From Burkholderia cenocepacia (GTDB lineage Bacteria; Pseudomonadota; Gammaproteobacteria; Burkholderiales; Burkholderiaceae), in the NCBI RefSeq assembly GCF_900446215.1, contig NZ_UAQZ01000016.1, forward strand, positions 248,001 through 312,000: a stretch of 64,000 nucleotides of DNA, in the 5' to 3' direction. The notes below the pieces were generated by a model. That model ran no database searches. It was given only the letters and a program-made list of their open reading frames with translations, and had not been told where the DNA came from. The first letter of the stretch is position 1. Every line of letters begins with the position of its first letter. This document shows, piece by piece, positions 42,201 through 51,155 of this stretch. Position numbers and translations under genes: made by a program.

Positions 42201-43127
42201 ATGATGGGACGTCTCTCGAAACTGCGAATCGTCGATCCGGTGCTGACGAATCTCGCGATCGGTTACACGAACGCCGAATTCATCGGCCAGAGCCTGATGC
42301 CGGTCGTCGAAGTGGAAAAGGAAGGCGGCAAGATTCCGAAGTTCGGCAAGGAATCGTTCCGCCTCTACAAGACGGAACGCGCGCTGCGCGCCCGGTCGAA
42401 TCGAATGAACCCTGAAGACCTCGGCAGCATCGACATCGTCCTCGACGAACACGATCTCGAGTATCCGATCGACTACCGCGAAGACCAGGAATCGGCGTTC
42501 CCCCTGGAACAAGCCGCCGTCCAGACAGCGACCGAAGCGATCCAGTTGCGCCGCGAAAAAATGGTCGCGGACCTCGCGCAGAACCCGAACAGCTACGCCG
42601 GGGGCAACAAGAAGCAACTCAGCGCGACCGAGAAGTTCACCGCGGCCGGCAGCGATCCGGTCGGCGTCATCGAAGACGGCAAGGAAGCGATCCGCACGAA
42701 GATCGGCCGCCGGCCGAACACGATGGTGATCGGTGCGTCGGCCTACAAGACGCTGAAGGCCCACCCGCAGCTCATCGAGAAGATCAAGTACTCGATGAAG
42801 GGCATCGTGACCGTCGACCTGCTGAAGGAAATCTTCGAGGTCGAGAACATCGCGGTCGGCGAAGCCATCTATGCCGACGACAAGGACCGCTTCACGGACA
42901 TCTGGGGCGCCAACATCGTGCTCGCCTACGTTCCGCTGCAGCGCGGCGGCCAACAGCGTACGCCGTATGAGCCGTCCTACGGCTACACGCTGCGCAAGAA
43001 AGGCAATCCGGTCGTCGACACGCGCATCGAAGACGGCAAGCTCGAACTGGTGCGCAGCACGGACATTTTCCGGCCGTACCTGCTCGGCGCGGACGCCGGC
43101 TACCTGATCTCGGGCATCAACGGCTGA
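42201..43127 (+). CDS. Major capsid protein
   Basis: This 308-residue protein follows the scaffold gene and has a strong AGGAGAA site before ATGATG 42201, as expected for the most abundant virion protein. Its pattern, with an N-arm (LTNLAIGYTNAEFIGQSLMP), a central KFGKESFRLYKTERALRARS stretch and RRPNTMVIGASAYKTLKAHP, fits HK97-fold capsid proteins of Mu-like phages. Confidence 0.85.
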   Translation: MMGRLSKLRIVDPVLTNLAIGYTNAEFIGQSLMPVVEVEKEGGKIPKFGKESFRLYKTERALRARSNRMNPEDLGSIDIVLDEHDLEYPIDYREDQESAFPLEQAAVQTATEAIQLRREKMVADLAQNPNSYAGGNKKQLSATEKFTAAGSDPVGVIEDGKEAIRTKIGRRPNTMVIGASAYKTLKAHPQLIEKIKYSMKGIVTVDLLKEIFEVENIAVGEAIYADDKDRFTDIWGANIVLAYVPLQRGGQQRTPYEPSYGYTLRKKGNPVVDTRIEDGKLELVRSTDIFRPYLLGADAGYLISGING

Positions 43128-43201
43128 TCGCTCGCGGCACCGAATCCCGTACTGACCACGTCTCGCCTTCGGGCGAGACCCACCCGAACGGAACATGACT
43201 C

Positions 43202-43534
43202 ATGAAAACGCATCAACCGATCCTTACCACGTCCGTTACCGCTGCCGCCGGCCTGAACCGCTTCCAGTTCGTCGGCTTCGATGGTGGCGTGTGCGCAGCC
43301 GGCGCGAAGGCGCTCGGCGTTGCCGAAACGACCGCCGATGTCGGCGAGCAAGCGCCGGTCAACCTGCTCGGCGTCATCCTGGTCATGGCCGGCGCACCGG
43401 TCGACGAGCATGCCGAGGTCGAGTCGGACGCGGCCGGCCAAGCCATTCCGAAGGCAACCGGCGCATCGAACGGCTACGCGCTCGATGCGGCGACGGCGGC
43501 CGGCGACGTCATCCGCATCCTGCGGGGTATTTGA
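43202..43534 (+). CDS. Capsid cement/decoration protein (DUF2190-like)
   Basis: This 110-residue beta-rich protein (NRFQFVGFDGGVCAAGAKAL, VNLLGVILVMAGAPV, YALDAATAAGDVIRILRG) resembles phage cement proteins of the DUF2190 type, which bind and stabilise capsid shells. It lies directly after the major capsid gene. Confidence 0.75.
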   Translation: MKTHQPILTTSVTAAAGLNRFQFVGFDGGVCAAGAKALGVAETTADVGEQAPVNLLGVILVMAGAPVDEHAEVESDAAGQAIPKATGASNGYALDAATAAGDVIRILRGI

Positions 43535-43535
43535 C

Positions 43536-43988
43536 GTGCGTTATTGCACGCTCGCCGACCTGAAGCTGGCCGTGCCGGAACGGACGCTCATTGAGCTGAC
43601 GAACGACACGACCACCGACTACGGCGCACCGGCGCCGACGACGATCAATACCGACATCGTCGAAAGCTCGGTGCGCCAGGCGGAGGAAATCGTCGACGCG
43701 CACTTGCGCGGCCGCTACAACCTGCCGCTGTCGCCGGTTCCGACGGTCATCAAGGATGTCACGGTCAATCTGGCCCGGCACTGGCTGTATGCCCGTCGAC
43801 CGGAAGGCGCCGCGCTCCCGGACACCGTGTCGCAGACCTTCAAGGCGTCGATGCACATGCTCGAAAAGATCCGCGACAACAAGCTGACGATCGGCGACCC
43901 GAGCGGCCCGGCGACGCCCGAGCCGGGCGAAATGAAGGTCCGCGCGCGCCGTCGCCAGTTCGACGCGGACCTGTTGGAGCGCTTCTGA
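43536..43988 (+). CDS. DUF1320-type head-tail connector protein (Mu gp36-like)
   Basis: This 150-residue protein matches the Mu gp36 (DUF1320) family: CTLADLKLAVPERTLIELTN, VRQAEEIVDAHLRGRYNLPL and DVTVNLARHWLYARRP. It probably forms the ring joining portal and tail. It starts at GTG 43536, one base after the cement gene stop. The open frame upstream is a shadow. Confidence 0.82.
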   Translation: MRYCTLADLKLAVPERTLIELTNDTTTDYGAPAPTTINTDIVESSVRQAEEIVDAHLRGRYNLPLSPVPTVIKDVTVNLARHWLYARRPEGAALPDTVSQTFKASMHMLEKIRDNKLTIGDPSGPATPEPGEMKVRARRRQFDADLLERF

Positions 43989-44452
43989 TGGCGACGACGC
44001 TTGAAATGGTCGATGCCATCGTCGCCCGGCTGCGCGTCAAGCTGCCAGCGCTGGTGACCGAGTACTTCCCGGAGCGCCCGGACGAATACCGGCTCAACCA
44101 TGCGATCGGCGCGTTGCTGGTCAGCTATCCGGGCAGCCAGTACGACACGACCGTCGACACCGACATGGTTGTTCAGCCGCGGCGAGTGAAGTTTGCCGTC
44201 GCGATCGTGCTGCGCCAGCTCAACGGCCGCGGCGGTGCCATCGACGTGCTCGATCACGTTCGCACCGCCCTGGTGGGCTTCCGCCCGCCGGACTGCAAAA
44301 AGCTCGCGGCGGTCAGCGACAAGTTTCTCGGCGAGTCGGCCGGCCTGTGGCAGTACGTGATCGAGTTTTCGGCGGGCGCCGTGATTGTCGAAGACGCGGA
44401 GCCGAACGACGGACCGCTGTTGACGCAAGTTACCTACGAGGAGGAATCGTGA
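43988..44452 (+). CDS. DUF1834-type tail completion protein (Mu gp37-like)
   Basis: This 154-residue protein resembles the Mu gp37/DUF1834 group: GALLVSYPGSQYDTT and RVKFAVAIVLRQLNGRGGA are typical. Members act in tail or head-tail completion. It shares one base with the preceding stop and is coupled by overlap to the next gene. Confidence 0.78.
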   Translation: MATTLEMVDAIVARLRVKLPALVTEYFPERPDEYRLNHAIGALLVSYPGSQYDTTVDTDMVVQPRRVKFAVAIVLRQLNGRGGAIDVLDHVRTALVGFRPPDCKKLAAVSDKFLGESAGLWQYVIEFSAGAVIVEDAEPNDGPLLTQVTYEEES

Positions 44453-44694
44453 AATACCAGTACAGCGGACCGACCAGCGGCGTCACGCTGCAGGACGGCG
44501 AAGACGTCCAGGAAGTGATGCTTCATACGGGCGCAGACGTCGAGCTGCCCGAAGACCACGAGTACACAGCGACGCTGCTCGCGATGGGCTACCTGAAGCC
44601 GGCCGCAGCGCCGTCGACCAAGCCCGCGCGCCCCAGCGTGCCGGAAGACCAACCGAAGACCGCCGCGAACGCGGTCGCCGTGAAGGGAGTCTGA
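44449..44694 (+). CDS. Small phage structural protein (Mu gp38-like position)
   Basis: This 81-residue protein begins at GTG 44449 with GAGGA just upstream. Its N-terminal half (SGVTLQDGEDVQEVMLHTGA) is beta-like and its C-terminus is Pro/Ala rich. It lies directly before the tail sheath gene, as Mu gp38 does. Function is unknown. Confidence 0.65.
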   Translation: MKYQYSGPTSGVTLQDGEDVQEVMLHTGADVELPEDHEYTATLLAMGYLKPAAAPSTKPARPSVPEDQPKTAANAVAVKGV

Positions 44695-44697
44695 GCG

Positions 44698-46131
44698 ATG
44701 GCGGCAAACTATTTGCATGGCGTCGAGACCATTGAAAAGGAAACCGGCTCGCGGCCCGTCAAGGTCGTGAAGTCGGCGGTGATCGGCTTGATCGGCACCG
44801 CACCGATCGGGCCGGTCAATACGCCGGTGCAGTCGCTGTCCGACGTCGACGCGGCGCAGTTCGGCCCGCAGCTCGCCGGCTTCACGATCCCGCAAGCGCT
44901 CGACGCGGTCTACGACTACGGCAGCGGGACGGTGATCGTGATCAACGTGCTCGACCCGGCCGTACACAAGAGCAACGCGGCCAACGAGCCCGTCACGTTT
45001 GACGCGGCAACGGGCCGTGCAAAACTCGCGCATCCGGCCGCGGCGAATCTCGTGCTGAAGAACGACTCGGGCGGCACGACGTACGCCGAAGGCACCGATT
45101 ACGCTGTCGACCTGATCAACGGCGTCATCACCCGGATCAAAACCGGCACGATTCCGCCGGGTGCGACGGCGGCCAAGGCGACCTACGACTACGCGGACCC
45201 GACGAAGGTCACGGCCGCGGACATCATCGGCGCCGTGAACGCAGCCGGAATGCGCACGGGGATGAAGGCGCTGAAGGACACGTACAACCTGTACGGCTAC
45301 TTCTCGAAGATTCTGATCGCGCCGGCGTACTGCACGCAGAACTCGGTCTCGGTCGAGCTGGAGGCGATGGCCGTCCAGCTCGGGGCGATCGCGTACATCG
45401 ATGCGCCGATCGGCACGACGCTCGCGCAGGCGCTGGCCGGGCGCGGGCCGGCGGGCACGATCAACTTCAACACGTCCAGCGACCGCGTACGCCTCTGCTA
45501 CCCGCACGTGAAGGTCTACGACACCGCGACCAACGCGGAACGCCTGGAGCCGCTCTCATCGCGTGCGGCGGGCCTTCGCGCACGTGTCGACCTGGACAAG
45601 GGCTACTGGTGGTCCAGCTCGAATCAGCAGCTCGTCGGCGTCACGGGCGTCGAGCGGCCGCTGTCGGCGATGATCGACGATCCGCAATCGGACGTGAACA
45701 TGCTCAACGAACAGGGCATCACGACCGTGTTCAGCTCGTACGGCTCGGGCCTGCGCCTGTGGGGCAACCGCACGGCGGCATGGCCGACCGTGACGCACAT
45801 GCGCAACTTCGAGAACGTGCGCCGTACGGGCGACGTCATCAACGAATCGCTGCGCTACTTCAGCCAGCAGTTCGTCGACGCGCCGATCGACCAAGGGCTG
45901 ATCGACTCGCTCGTCGAGTCGGTGAACGGGTTCGGGCGCAAGCTGATCGGCGACGGCGCGCTGCTCGGCTTCAAGGCATGGTTCGATCCGGCCCGCAACC
46001 CGAAAGAGGAGCTGGCGGCCGGCCACCTGCTCATCAACTACAAGTACACGGTGCCGCCACCGCTCGAACGCCTGACGTACGAGACCGAGATCACCTCGGA
46101 GTACTTGCTCACCCTGAAGGGAGGTAACTGA
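44698..46131 (+). CDS. Contractile tail sheath protein (P2 FI-like)
   Basis: This 477-residue sheath protein is of the P2 FI type rather than the Mu L type. The start LHGVETIEKETGSRPVKVVK and the C-terminal half (FENVRRTGDVINESLRYFSQ, KLIGDGALLGFKAWFDPARN) are characteristic. It contracts to drive the tube through the envelope. Confidence 0.92.
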   Translation: MAANYLHGVETIEKETGSRPVKVVKSAVIGLIGTAPIGPVNTPVQSLSDVDAAQFGPQLAGFTIPQALDAVYDYGSGTVIVINVLDPAVHKSNAANEPVTFDAATGRAKLAHPAAANLVLKNDSGGTTYAEGTDYAVDLINGVITRIKTGTIPPGATAAKATYDYADPTKVTAADIIGAVNAAGMRTGMKALKDTYNLYGYFSKILIAPAYCTQNSVSVELEAMAVQLGAIAYIDAPIGTTLAQALAGRGPAGTINFNTSSDRVRLCYPHVKVYDTATNAERLEPLSSRAAGLRARVDLDKGYWWSSSNQQLVGVTGVERPLSAMIDDPQSDVNMLNEQGITTVFSSYGSGLRLWGNRTAAWPTVTHMRNFENVRRTGDVINESLRYFSQQFVDAPIDQGLIDSLVESVNGFGRKLIGDGALLGFKAWFDPARNPKEELAAGHLLINYKYTVPPPLERLTYETEITSEYLLTLKGGN

Positions 46132-46133
46132 TT

Positions 46134-46658
46134 ATGGCGGGTGGCGTCCAAATCAACCGGATCACGAACGCCAACGTGTATCTGAGCAACAATTCCATGC
46201 TCGGCAAGGCTGAGGAAATCAAGCTGCCGGACATCCAGGCGATCATGGCCGAGCACAAGGCGCTCGGCATGATCGGCAAGGTCGAGCTGCCGGGCGGCCT
46301 GGACAAGCTCGAAGGCGAGATCAAGTGGAACTCGCTCTACGCCGACGTGGCGAAGGCGATGGCGAACCCGTTCAAGGCCGTTCCGCTGCAATGCCGATCG
46401 AACATCGAGACGTATGGCGCACAAGGCCGCGTGCGGGAAGTCAGTCTCGTGACGTACCTGACCGTGATGTTCAAGAAGAACCCGCTCGGTACGTACAAGC
46501 AACATGAGAACGCCGATTTCAGCTCCGCGTTCGGCGCGACCTACATCAAGCAGGTCATCGACGGCGAGGAAGTGCTGGAGCTGGACTATCTGGCGAACAT
46601 CTTCCGCGTCGGCGGCGAAGACATGCTGGCTGACTTCCGCGCCAACATCGGCGGCTAA
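46134..46658 (+). CDS. Tail tube protein (P2 FII-like)
   Basis: This 174-residue major tail tube protein is of the P2 FII type (NRITNANVYLSNNSMLGKAE, AEHKALGMIGKVELPGGLDK, LEGEIKWNSLY). GGGAGG precedes ATG 46134. It forms the inner tube inside the sheath. A strong terminator follows. Confidence 0.9.
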   Translation: MAGGVQINRITNANVYLSNNSMLGKAEEIKLPDIQAIMAEHKALGMIGKVELPGGLDKLEGEIKWNSLYADVAKAMANPFKAVPLQCRSNIETYGAQGRVREVSLVTYLTVMFKKNPLGTYKQHENADFSSAFGATYIKQVIDGEEVLELDYLANIFRVGGEDMLADFRANIGG

Positions 46659-46687
46659 CCCCACACCTGCGCAGTCGTTGTCGTCTT

Positions 46688-46711
46688 GGCCCGCTTCGGC
46701 GGGCCTTTTTT
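46688..46711 (+). terminator. Rho-independent terminator after the tail tube gene
   Basis: GGCCCGC, loop TTCG, then GCGGGCC are followed by TTTTTT. This is a textbook intrinsic terminator 30 bases after the tube gene stop. It would lower transcription of the tape-measure region relative to sheath and tube. Confidence 0.88.
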
Positions 46712-46779
46712 AATCTGCGCTGAAAGTGCGAACGCGCGCGCGAATCGACAATGTGTGCTCTACCACCACGGAGCACGTC

Positions 46780-47109
46780 GTGAAAATCCCCCTCAAATTT
46801 CCCGTCAAACTCGCTACCGGCCAGACGCTCACGGAACTGACGTTGCGTCGCGGCAAGCGCAAGGAAATGGCCCTTGCGGCCAAATACAGCGAAGACCCGG
46901 GCGAACAGGAAGATTTCCTGCTCGCCATGCTGACCAACCTGACCGTCGAAGACATCGGCGAACTCGACCTCGCCGACTCGAAGCGGCTCATGGACTCCTT
47001 TCGCAGCATGGTTGAGGGACGGGATACCGCCGGAAATGCGGGCGCCCAGCGATCAGCCGCCGAGCAAGGAAACGCAGGCGCTGGACTCGGCGCTGCGACC
47101 GCTGGATGA
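46780..47109 (+). CDS. Tail assembly chaperone (P2 gpE-like)
   Basis: This 109-residue protein has the gpE-type core (KIPLKFPVKLATGQTLTELT, KEMALAAKYSED, LTVEDIGELDLADSKRLMDS). Tail chaperones coat the tape measure during assembly. GTG 46780 has GGAG upstream. A second open frame carrying an E'-like domain overlaps its 3' part, so a frameshifted longer product is expected. Confidence 0.75.
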   Translation: MKIPLKFPVKLATGQTLTELTLRRGKRKEMALAAKYSEDPGEQEDFLLAMLTNLTVEDIGELDLADSKRLMDSFRSMVEGRDTAGNAGAQRSAAEQGNAGAGLGAATAG

Positions 47110-47239
47110 GGTGTTGCTACTGGTGCTGAAGATTCAGCCGTCCGAGATCGCTGAACTGGATATGGACGACTACTGGCACTGGGTCGACGCCGCGGAGCGG
47201 GAAATCAAGCGGCGCGTCGACGCGACAAAGCAATCCTGA
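47012..47239 (+). CDS. E'-like extension of the tail chaperone, probably made by frameshifting
   Basis: This frame contains EVLLLVLKIQPSEIAELDMD then DYWHWVDAAEREIKRR, the typical end of a frameshifted tail chaperone. It is in the +1 (equivalently -2) frame relative to 46780-47109 and is open from 46943 to 47239, so a shift anywhere in 46943-47109 would fuse the two. It has no good start of its own; TTG 47012 is only nominal. Phage Mu uses a -2 shift at this place, as I recall. Confidence 0.65.
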   Translation: MRDGIPPEMRAPSDQPPSKETQALDSALRPLDEVLLLVLKIQPSEIAELDMDDYWHWVDAAEREIKRRVDATKQS

Positions 47240-47241
47240 TG

Positions 47242-47484
47242 TCAGGCGGCCCGGCGCCCGAGCCGGCCGCAAAGCCACACGATGGCCTTGATCGCCGCCG
47301 CGATGAGGTAGGAGCCGGCCACGACGGCCGGCCCGAGGAAGGCGAAGCCGAAAAACGCCACGATGCCGAACACGATCGGCACGGACCACCAGGGCAACTC
47401 GATGAACAGCCAGACGGCGAGCACGACGCCGGCAATCGCGATCACGGTGTAGGTAATGCCTTCGGCGATGGACTGGATGTTCAT
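47242..47484 (-). CDS. Membrane protein encoded against the tail operon
   Basis: This 80-residue protein has two or three membrane helices (YTVIAIAGVVLAVWLFIEL, WSVPIVFGIVAFFGFAFLGP, AGSYLIAAAIKAIVWL) and a basic end (CGRLGRRAA). It is the only minus-strand gene within the late region and sits in a gap made exactly for it between the chaperone and the tape measure. It would not be expressed from the late transcript, so lysogenic expression and superinfection exclusion are plausible. Confidence 0.6.
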   Translation of the reverse strand: MNIQSIAEGITYTVIAIAGVVLAVWLFIELPWWSVPIVFGIVAFFGFAFLGPAVVAGSYLIAAAIKAIVWLCGRLGRRAA

Positions 47485-47513
47485 GAGCGGCCTCGTCACT
47501 TTCCGGTAAGGGT

Positions 47514-50054
47514 ATGGCAAGCGAATTCTATATTGGCGTAAAGATCGGCGCGACGCTACTCGGTAGCTTCGGCGCCGCGCTTTCCGGCACGCGCACGACG
47601 CTGAATGGCCTCGGCCGCGTCGCCGACGAGCTGCGCGCGAGGCATACCCGCCTGGGGGACGCGATGGCGCGGGCCGTTGCGCATCCGATGCGCAACATCG
47701 CCGAGCTGCGCGGCCAGTACGACCGCCTCGGCCGGACAATCGATCAGGTCCAGGCGAAGCAAGCGGCCCTTGCGACCCGGCTGGCGCGCGGCGCCGCGCT
47801 GCGTGAGCAACGCCAGGGGCTCGGCGCCGACATGCTCGGCACATACGCGACGGCGGCTGCCACGGCCGCGCCCGTAATCGGCGCTGTTCGGCAGGCCGCC
47901 ACCTTCGAAGCCGGCCTGCGCGACATCGCGATTACCGGCAACCTGACCCGTGATGAAGAGTTCCGGATCGGCGAGACGATGCGCCGTGCGGCCCTTGCCA
48001 CGAGCCAGGGTCACAACTCCATTCTCGAAGGCGTCGGCACACTGGTCGCTGCCGGCATGGACGCGAAGGAAGCCGGCCAGAAATCGAACCTGCTCGGGCG
48101 CGTGGCGACGGCCACGAACGCCGACATGAAAGACCTCGCCGGCATGGTGTACTCGTTCTCCGAGACGCTCGGGATCAAGGGCGACGCGGCGCTGAAGGAG
48201 GCGTTCAACCGCGCGGCCTACGGCGGCAAGCTCGGCCGGTTCGAGCTGAAGGATATGGCCAAGGCTCTGCCGGAAATGACCGCGGCGTTTGCGGCCAAGG
48301 GCATCAAGGGCCAGGACGCGCTGACGCAGATCATCGCCAGCCTCGAAGTCGGCCGCGAAGGCGCCGGCAGTGGCGACGAAGCCGTGACGAATCTGCGCAA
48401 CTGGCTGTCGCACATGAACGCGAAGGCGACCATCGACGCCTACAAGAAGGCCGGCGTCGACTACCAGAAATCGATGTCCAACCTTGTCGCCGGCGGCTAT
48501 TCGAGCTACGAAGGCTCGCTGCAGATCGCACAGAAGTTCATCGCTTCGCGCGGCGACGCGTTCATGAAGCAGTGGAAAGCGGCGGGCGCCAAGGGCGATG
48601 AGGAAGCACAGCGCAAGCTGATGGAGAGCTTCGGCCTGAATGAGGTGTTCCAGGACATCCAGACCATCAACCACCTGCTCGCGATGCGTCAGGGCTGGGA
48701 CAAGTATCAGCAGAACAAGAAAGACATGGGTAGCGCGCAGGCGCTGAATACCATCGACCAGGACTACGTGCGCCGCGCGGAGCTGGCGACCGTCGCGTGG
48801 GGCCGCTTTCAGACGCAGATTGCGGACCTCGGGATCACGGTTGGCCGCGCGCTGCTGCCGTCGCTCACGGACCTGATGAACACGGTCACGCCGCTGATCC
48901 AGCGCACCGCGCAGTTCGCGGCCGCCCATCCCGGCCTGATCCGCGGCGTGGTCGGCTTCGCAACGGCCGTGATCGGCATGAAGGTCGCGACGCTCGCGGC
49001 CGGCTGGGGCCTGAATTTCTTCGTCAAGTCGCCGCTGAACATGGTCAGCACGGCATTGACGACGGTCGGGGCGAAGTGGACGCTGTTTCGCGCGCTCTGG
49101 GCCGGTGGCGGCTCCCGCCTGTCCACCGTGTTTCAGATTTTCGGCATGGGCGCGGGCGCGGCCGGCAAGTTCGCGGCCGTGATCGGGCGTGCCGGGAGCC
49201 TGTTTATGGGATTCGGGCGCGGCGCGCTCGTCGTTGGCCGCGCGCTGCTCCCTTTCGGGCAGGGCATGCTGATGACGTTTATCGGCCCGCTGCGGCTGCT
49301 CGCCCAGGGCGGGATGCTGCTGGCCCGCGTCCTGGGCGGCCAGCTCGTGAACGGCCTGATGCTGGCCGGGCGCGCGGTGCTCTGGCTCGGGCGCGCGCTG
49401 ATGCTCAATCCGATCGGGATTGCCATCACCGCGATCGCGGTCGGCGCGTACCTCATCTACCGCTACTGGACGCCGATCAAGCAGTTCTTCGGGGGCATCT
49501 GGGCTTCGATTCGTACCGCGTTCGCGGGTGTGCTCGGGTGGTTCGGCGTTGGGCTCCCGAAAACCTTCACCGATTTCGGCTCCCACCTGATCGACGGTCT
49601 GGTCAACGGTATTCGCAATCGCTTCACGGCTGCGAAAAACACGCTGATCGAGTTCGGCAGCAACGTGAAAGCGTGGTTCGCGAACACGCTGGGGATCAAG
49701 TCGCCGTCCCGTGTATTCATGGGCTTCGGCGACAACATCGCCCAGGGCGCCGCAATCGGCATCGGGCGCTCGTCGGCGGTCGCCGCGCGCGCGGCCGCCG
49801 GCATGGCGACGCAGGCCGCGGCCGCGGCGTCCCTGCAGCGCATCAACGCAGCTCGGGGCGGATCGCCGGCTGGCGCATCGGTAGCCGGCTCTGGGATCAC
49901 GGTTCACTTCTCGCCGACGATTACGGTCCAGGGCGGCTCACCGGACGGCGTCAAGGATCAGGTCAAGCAAGGGCTCAACCTGTCGTTGCGCGACCTGGAG
50001 CGCATGCTCGACGACCTGCTCGCGAAGCGCGAGCGCCGCGCGTACAGGAGCTGA
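47514..50054 (+). CDS. Tail tape measure protein
   Basis: This 846-residue protein sets tail length. It has an N-terminal helical region with a coiled coil (AELRGQYDRLGRTIDQVQAK). A TP901-type core includes FEAGLRDIAITGNLTRDEEF. Central membrane-active helices (about residues 470-640) and FWGGIWASIRTAFAGVLGWF-like repeats near the end follow. GGTAAGGGT before ATG 47514 is a modest ribosome binding site. Confidence 0.9.
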   Translation: MASEFYIGVKIGATLLGSFGAALSGTRTTLNGLGRVADELRARHTRLGDAMARAVAHPMRNIAELRGQYDRLGRTIDQVQAKQAALATRLARGAALREQRQGLGADMLGTYATAAATAAPVIGAVRQAATFEAGLRDIAITGNLTRDEEFRIGETMRRAALATSQGHNSILEGVGTLVAAGMDAKEAGQKSNLLGRVATATNADMKDLAGMVYSFSETLGIKGDAALKEAFNRAAYGGKLGRFELKDMAKALPEMTAAFAAKGIKGQDALTQIIASLEVGREGAGSGDEAVTNLRNWLSHMNAKATIDAYKKAGVDYQKSMSNLVAGGYSSYEGSLQIAQKFIASRGDAFMKQWKAAGAKGDEEAQRKLMESFGLNEVFQDIQTINHLLAMRQGWDKYQQNKKDMGSAQALNTIDQDYVRRAELATVAWGRFQTQIADLGITVGRALLPSLTDLMNTVTPLIQRTAQFAAAHPGLIRGVVGFATAVIGMKVATLAAGWGLNFFVKSPLNMVSTALTTVGAKWTLFRALWAGGGSRLSTVFQIFGMGAGAAGKFAAVIGRAGSLFMGFGRGALVVGRALLPFGQGMLMTFIGPLRLLAQGGMLLARVLGGQLVNGLMLAGRAVLWLGRALMLNPIGIAITAIAVGAYLIYRYWTPIKQFFGGIWASIRTAFAGVLGWFGVGLPKTFTDFGSHLIDGLVNGIRNRFTAAKNTLIEFGSNVKAWFANTLGIKSPSRVFMGFGDNIAQGAAIGIGRSSAVAARAAAGMATQAAAAASLQRINAARGGSPAGASVAGSGITVHFSPTITVQGGSPDGVKDQVKQGLNLSLRDLERMLDDLLAKRERRAYRS

Positions 50055-50055
50055 C

Positions 50056-50946
50056 GTGTTCGCAATTCTTGGAGATATCGAATTCGACCTGATCGGATAC
50101 TTCGACGGGTTCGATGCGACCTTCGGTGCCGACTACGCCGAACACGCGCTGCTGCAGGGCAAGCCGCGGCTGCAACGCATGGGCGACAAGCTCGACGAGA
50201 TTCGGATCGCGCTGTCGTTTCACTACTGGTATTGCGATCCGGAAGCCGAGCTGGCGAAGCTGCGCGCGGCGGTGAGCGCAAAACAGGCGATGGCGCTCGT
50301 TTTTGGCAACGGCGACTACAAGGGCTGGTTTGTACTGACCGAGGTTCAGTCGACCAGCAAACAAACCGACACGTCGGGAACCGTGCTGTCCCTCGATGCA
50401 CAGATCACCCTGCGCGAGTTCGTCGGCGACAAGAAAAACCCGTTCAAGCCGCCGGCCGTACAGCCCAAGGTGCCGCCGGCGGCCGCGCAGGCGGTCTCCA
50501 GCGTCACATCGGCGGTGGCCACCGCGCGAGGCACGATTCAGCAGGCAGTGACCTGGGCCAACCAGGCGCAGTCCGCGATGCGCGTGGCCGTCGACGCGGT
50601 CAAGGTCGTCCAGAAGCTGAAAGACGATCCGTTCGCAGCATTGAGTCGCTCGTCGAGCGTGCTGACCAACATCAAGCAAGCCGCTGATCCACTGGCGAAG
50701 CTGTCGCCAGCGCTGGCGTCCCTGACCGACCAGATTCCCGAGGCGGCCGGCATCCTGCGCGCCAGCAATACTGCGCTGGATGCGGTCCGATCGGCGCAAG
50801 GCGGCTTGGCGAACGCGACGATCGGGACGATTACCGGCGCAATCGACCGGGCCGCGGGCCAGCTCTCGACGGCGAGCAGCGCGCTAAGTTCCGCGGCGCC
50901 GAGTCTGAGCAAACTGGCCGCGAAAGTCGCGACGCGGAGGATTTGA
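50056..50946 (+). CDS. P2 gpU-like tail protein with extended C-terminus
   Basis: This 296-residue protein has an N-terminal gpU-type domain (AILGDIEFDLIGYFDGFDAT, YAEHALLQGKPRLQRMGDKLDE, DYKGWFVLTEVQSTSKQTD). P2 gpU is about 160 residues; here a ~150-residue Ala/Ser-rich helical tail is added. gpU caps the tail tube at the head-proximal end. The start is GTG 50056 with AGGAG upstream. Confidence 0.82.
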   Translation: MFAILGDIEFDLIGYFDGFDATFGADYAEHALLQGKPRLQRMGDKLDEIRIALSFHYWYCDPEAELAKLRAAVSAKQAMALVFGNGDYKGWFVLTEVQSTSKQTDTSGTVLSLDAQITLREFVGDKKNPFKPPAVQPKVPPAAAQAVSSVTSAVATARGTIQQAVTWANQAQSAMRVAVDAVKVVQKLKDDPFAALSRSSSVLTNIKQAADPLAKLSPALASLTDQIPEAAGILRASNTALDAVRSAQGGLANATIGTITGAIDRAAGQLSTASSALSSAAPSLSKLAAKVATRRI

Positions 50947-51155
50947 TGTTTCTGACCCACATCACAACCGAGGGCGAACGGTGGGATCAAATCGCCTACC
51001 GGTATTACGGCGACCCGTTTGCCTATGAGCGGATCATTGCCGCGAACCCCAGCGTGCCGATTACGGCGGTTCTCGCGAGCGGCATTGCGCTGTCGATTCC
51101 GGTCGTTGCGGCCGACGACGTAGCCGATGAGGAGCTTCCGCCGTGGATGCGGTGA
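50946..51155 (+). CDS. P2 gpX-like tail protein (LysM-like)
   Basis: This 69-residue protein has the gpX pattern GERWDQIAYRYYGDPFAYER IIAANP, a LysM-like fold, and ends with an IPV strand. It helps baseplate assembly. ATG 50946 is preferred over the TTG before it. It overlaps the previous and next genes. Confidence 0.85.
   Translation: MFLTHITTEGERWDQIAYRYYGDPFAYERIIAANPSVPITAVLASGIALSIPVVAADDVADEELPPWMR

Noticed and set aside
40974..43196. A 740-codon minus-strand frame across the phage protease and capsid genes
   Set aside because: No family features and a composition of repeated Arg/Val/Asp typical of an antisense shadow; the plus-strand genes are clear.
47556..49907. A 783-codon minus-strand frame across the tape measure gene
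   Set aside because: Antisense shadow rich in Arg, Ala and Asp; the plus-strand tape measure is well supported.
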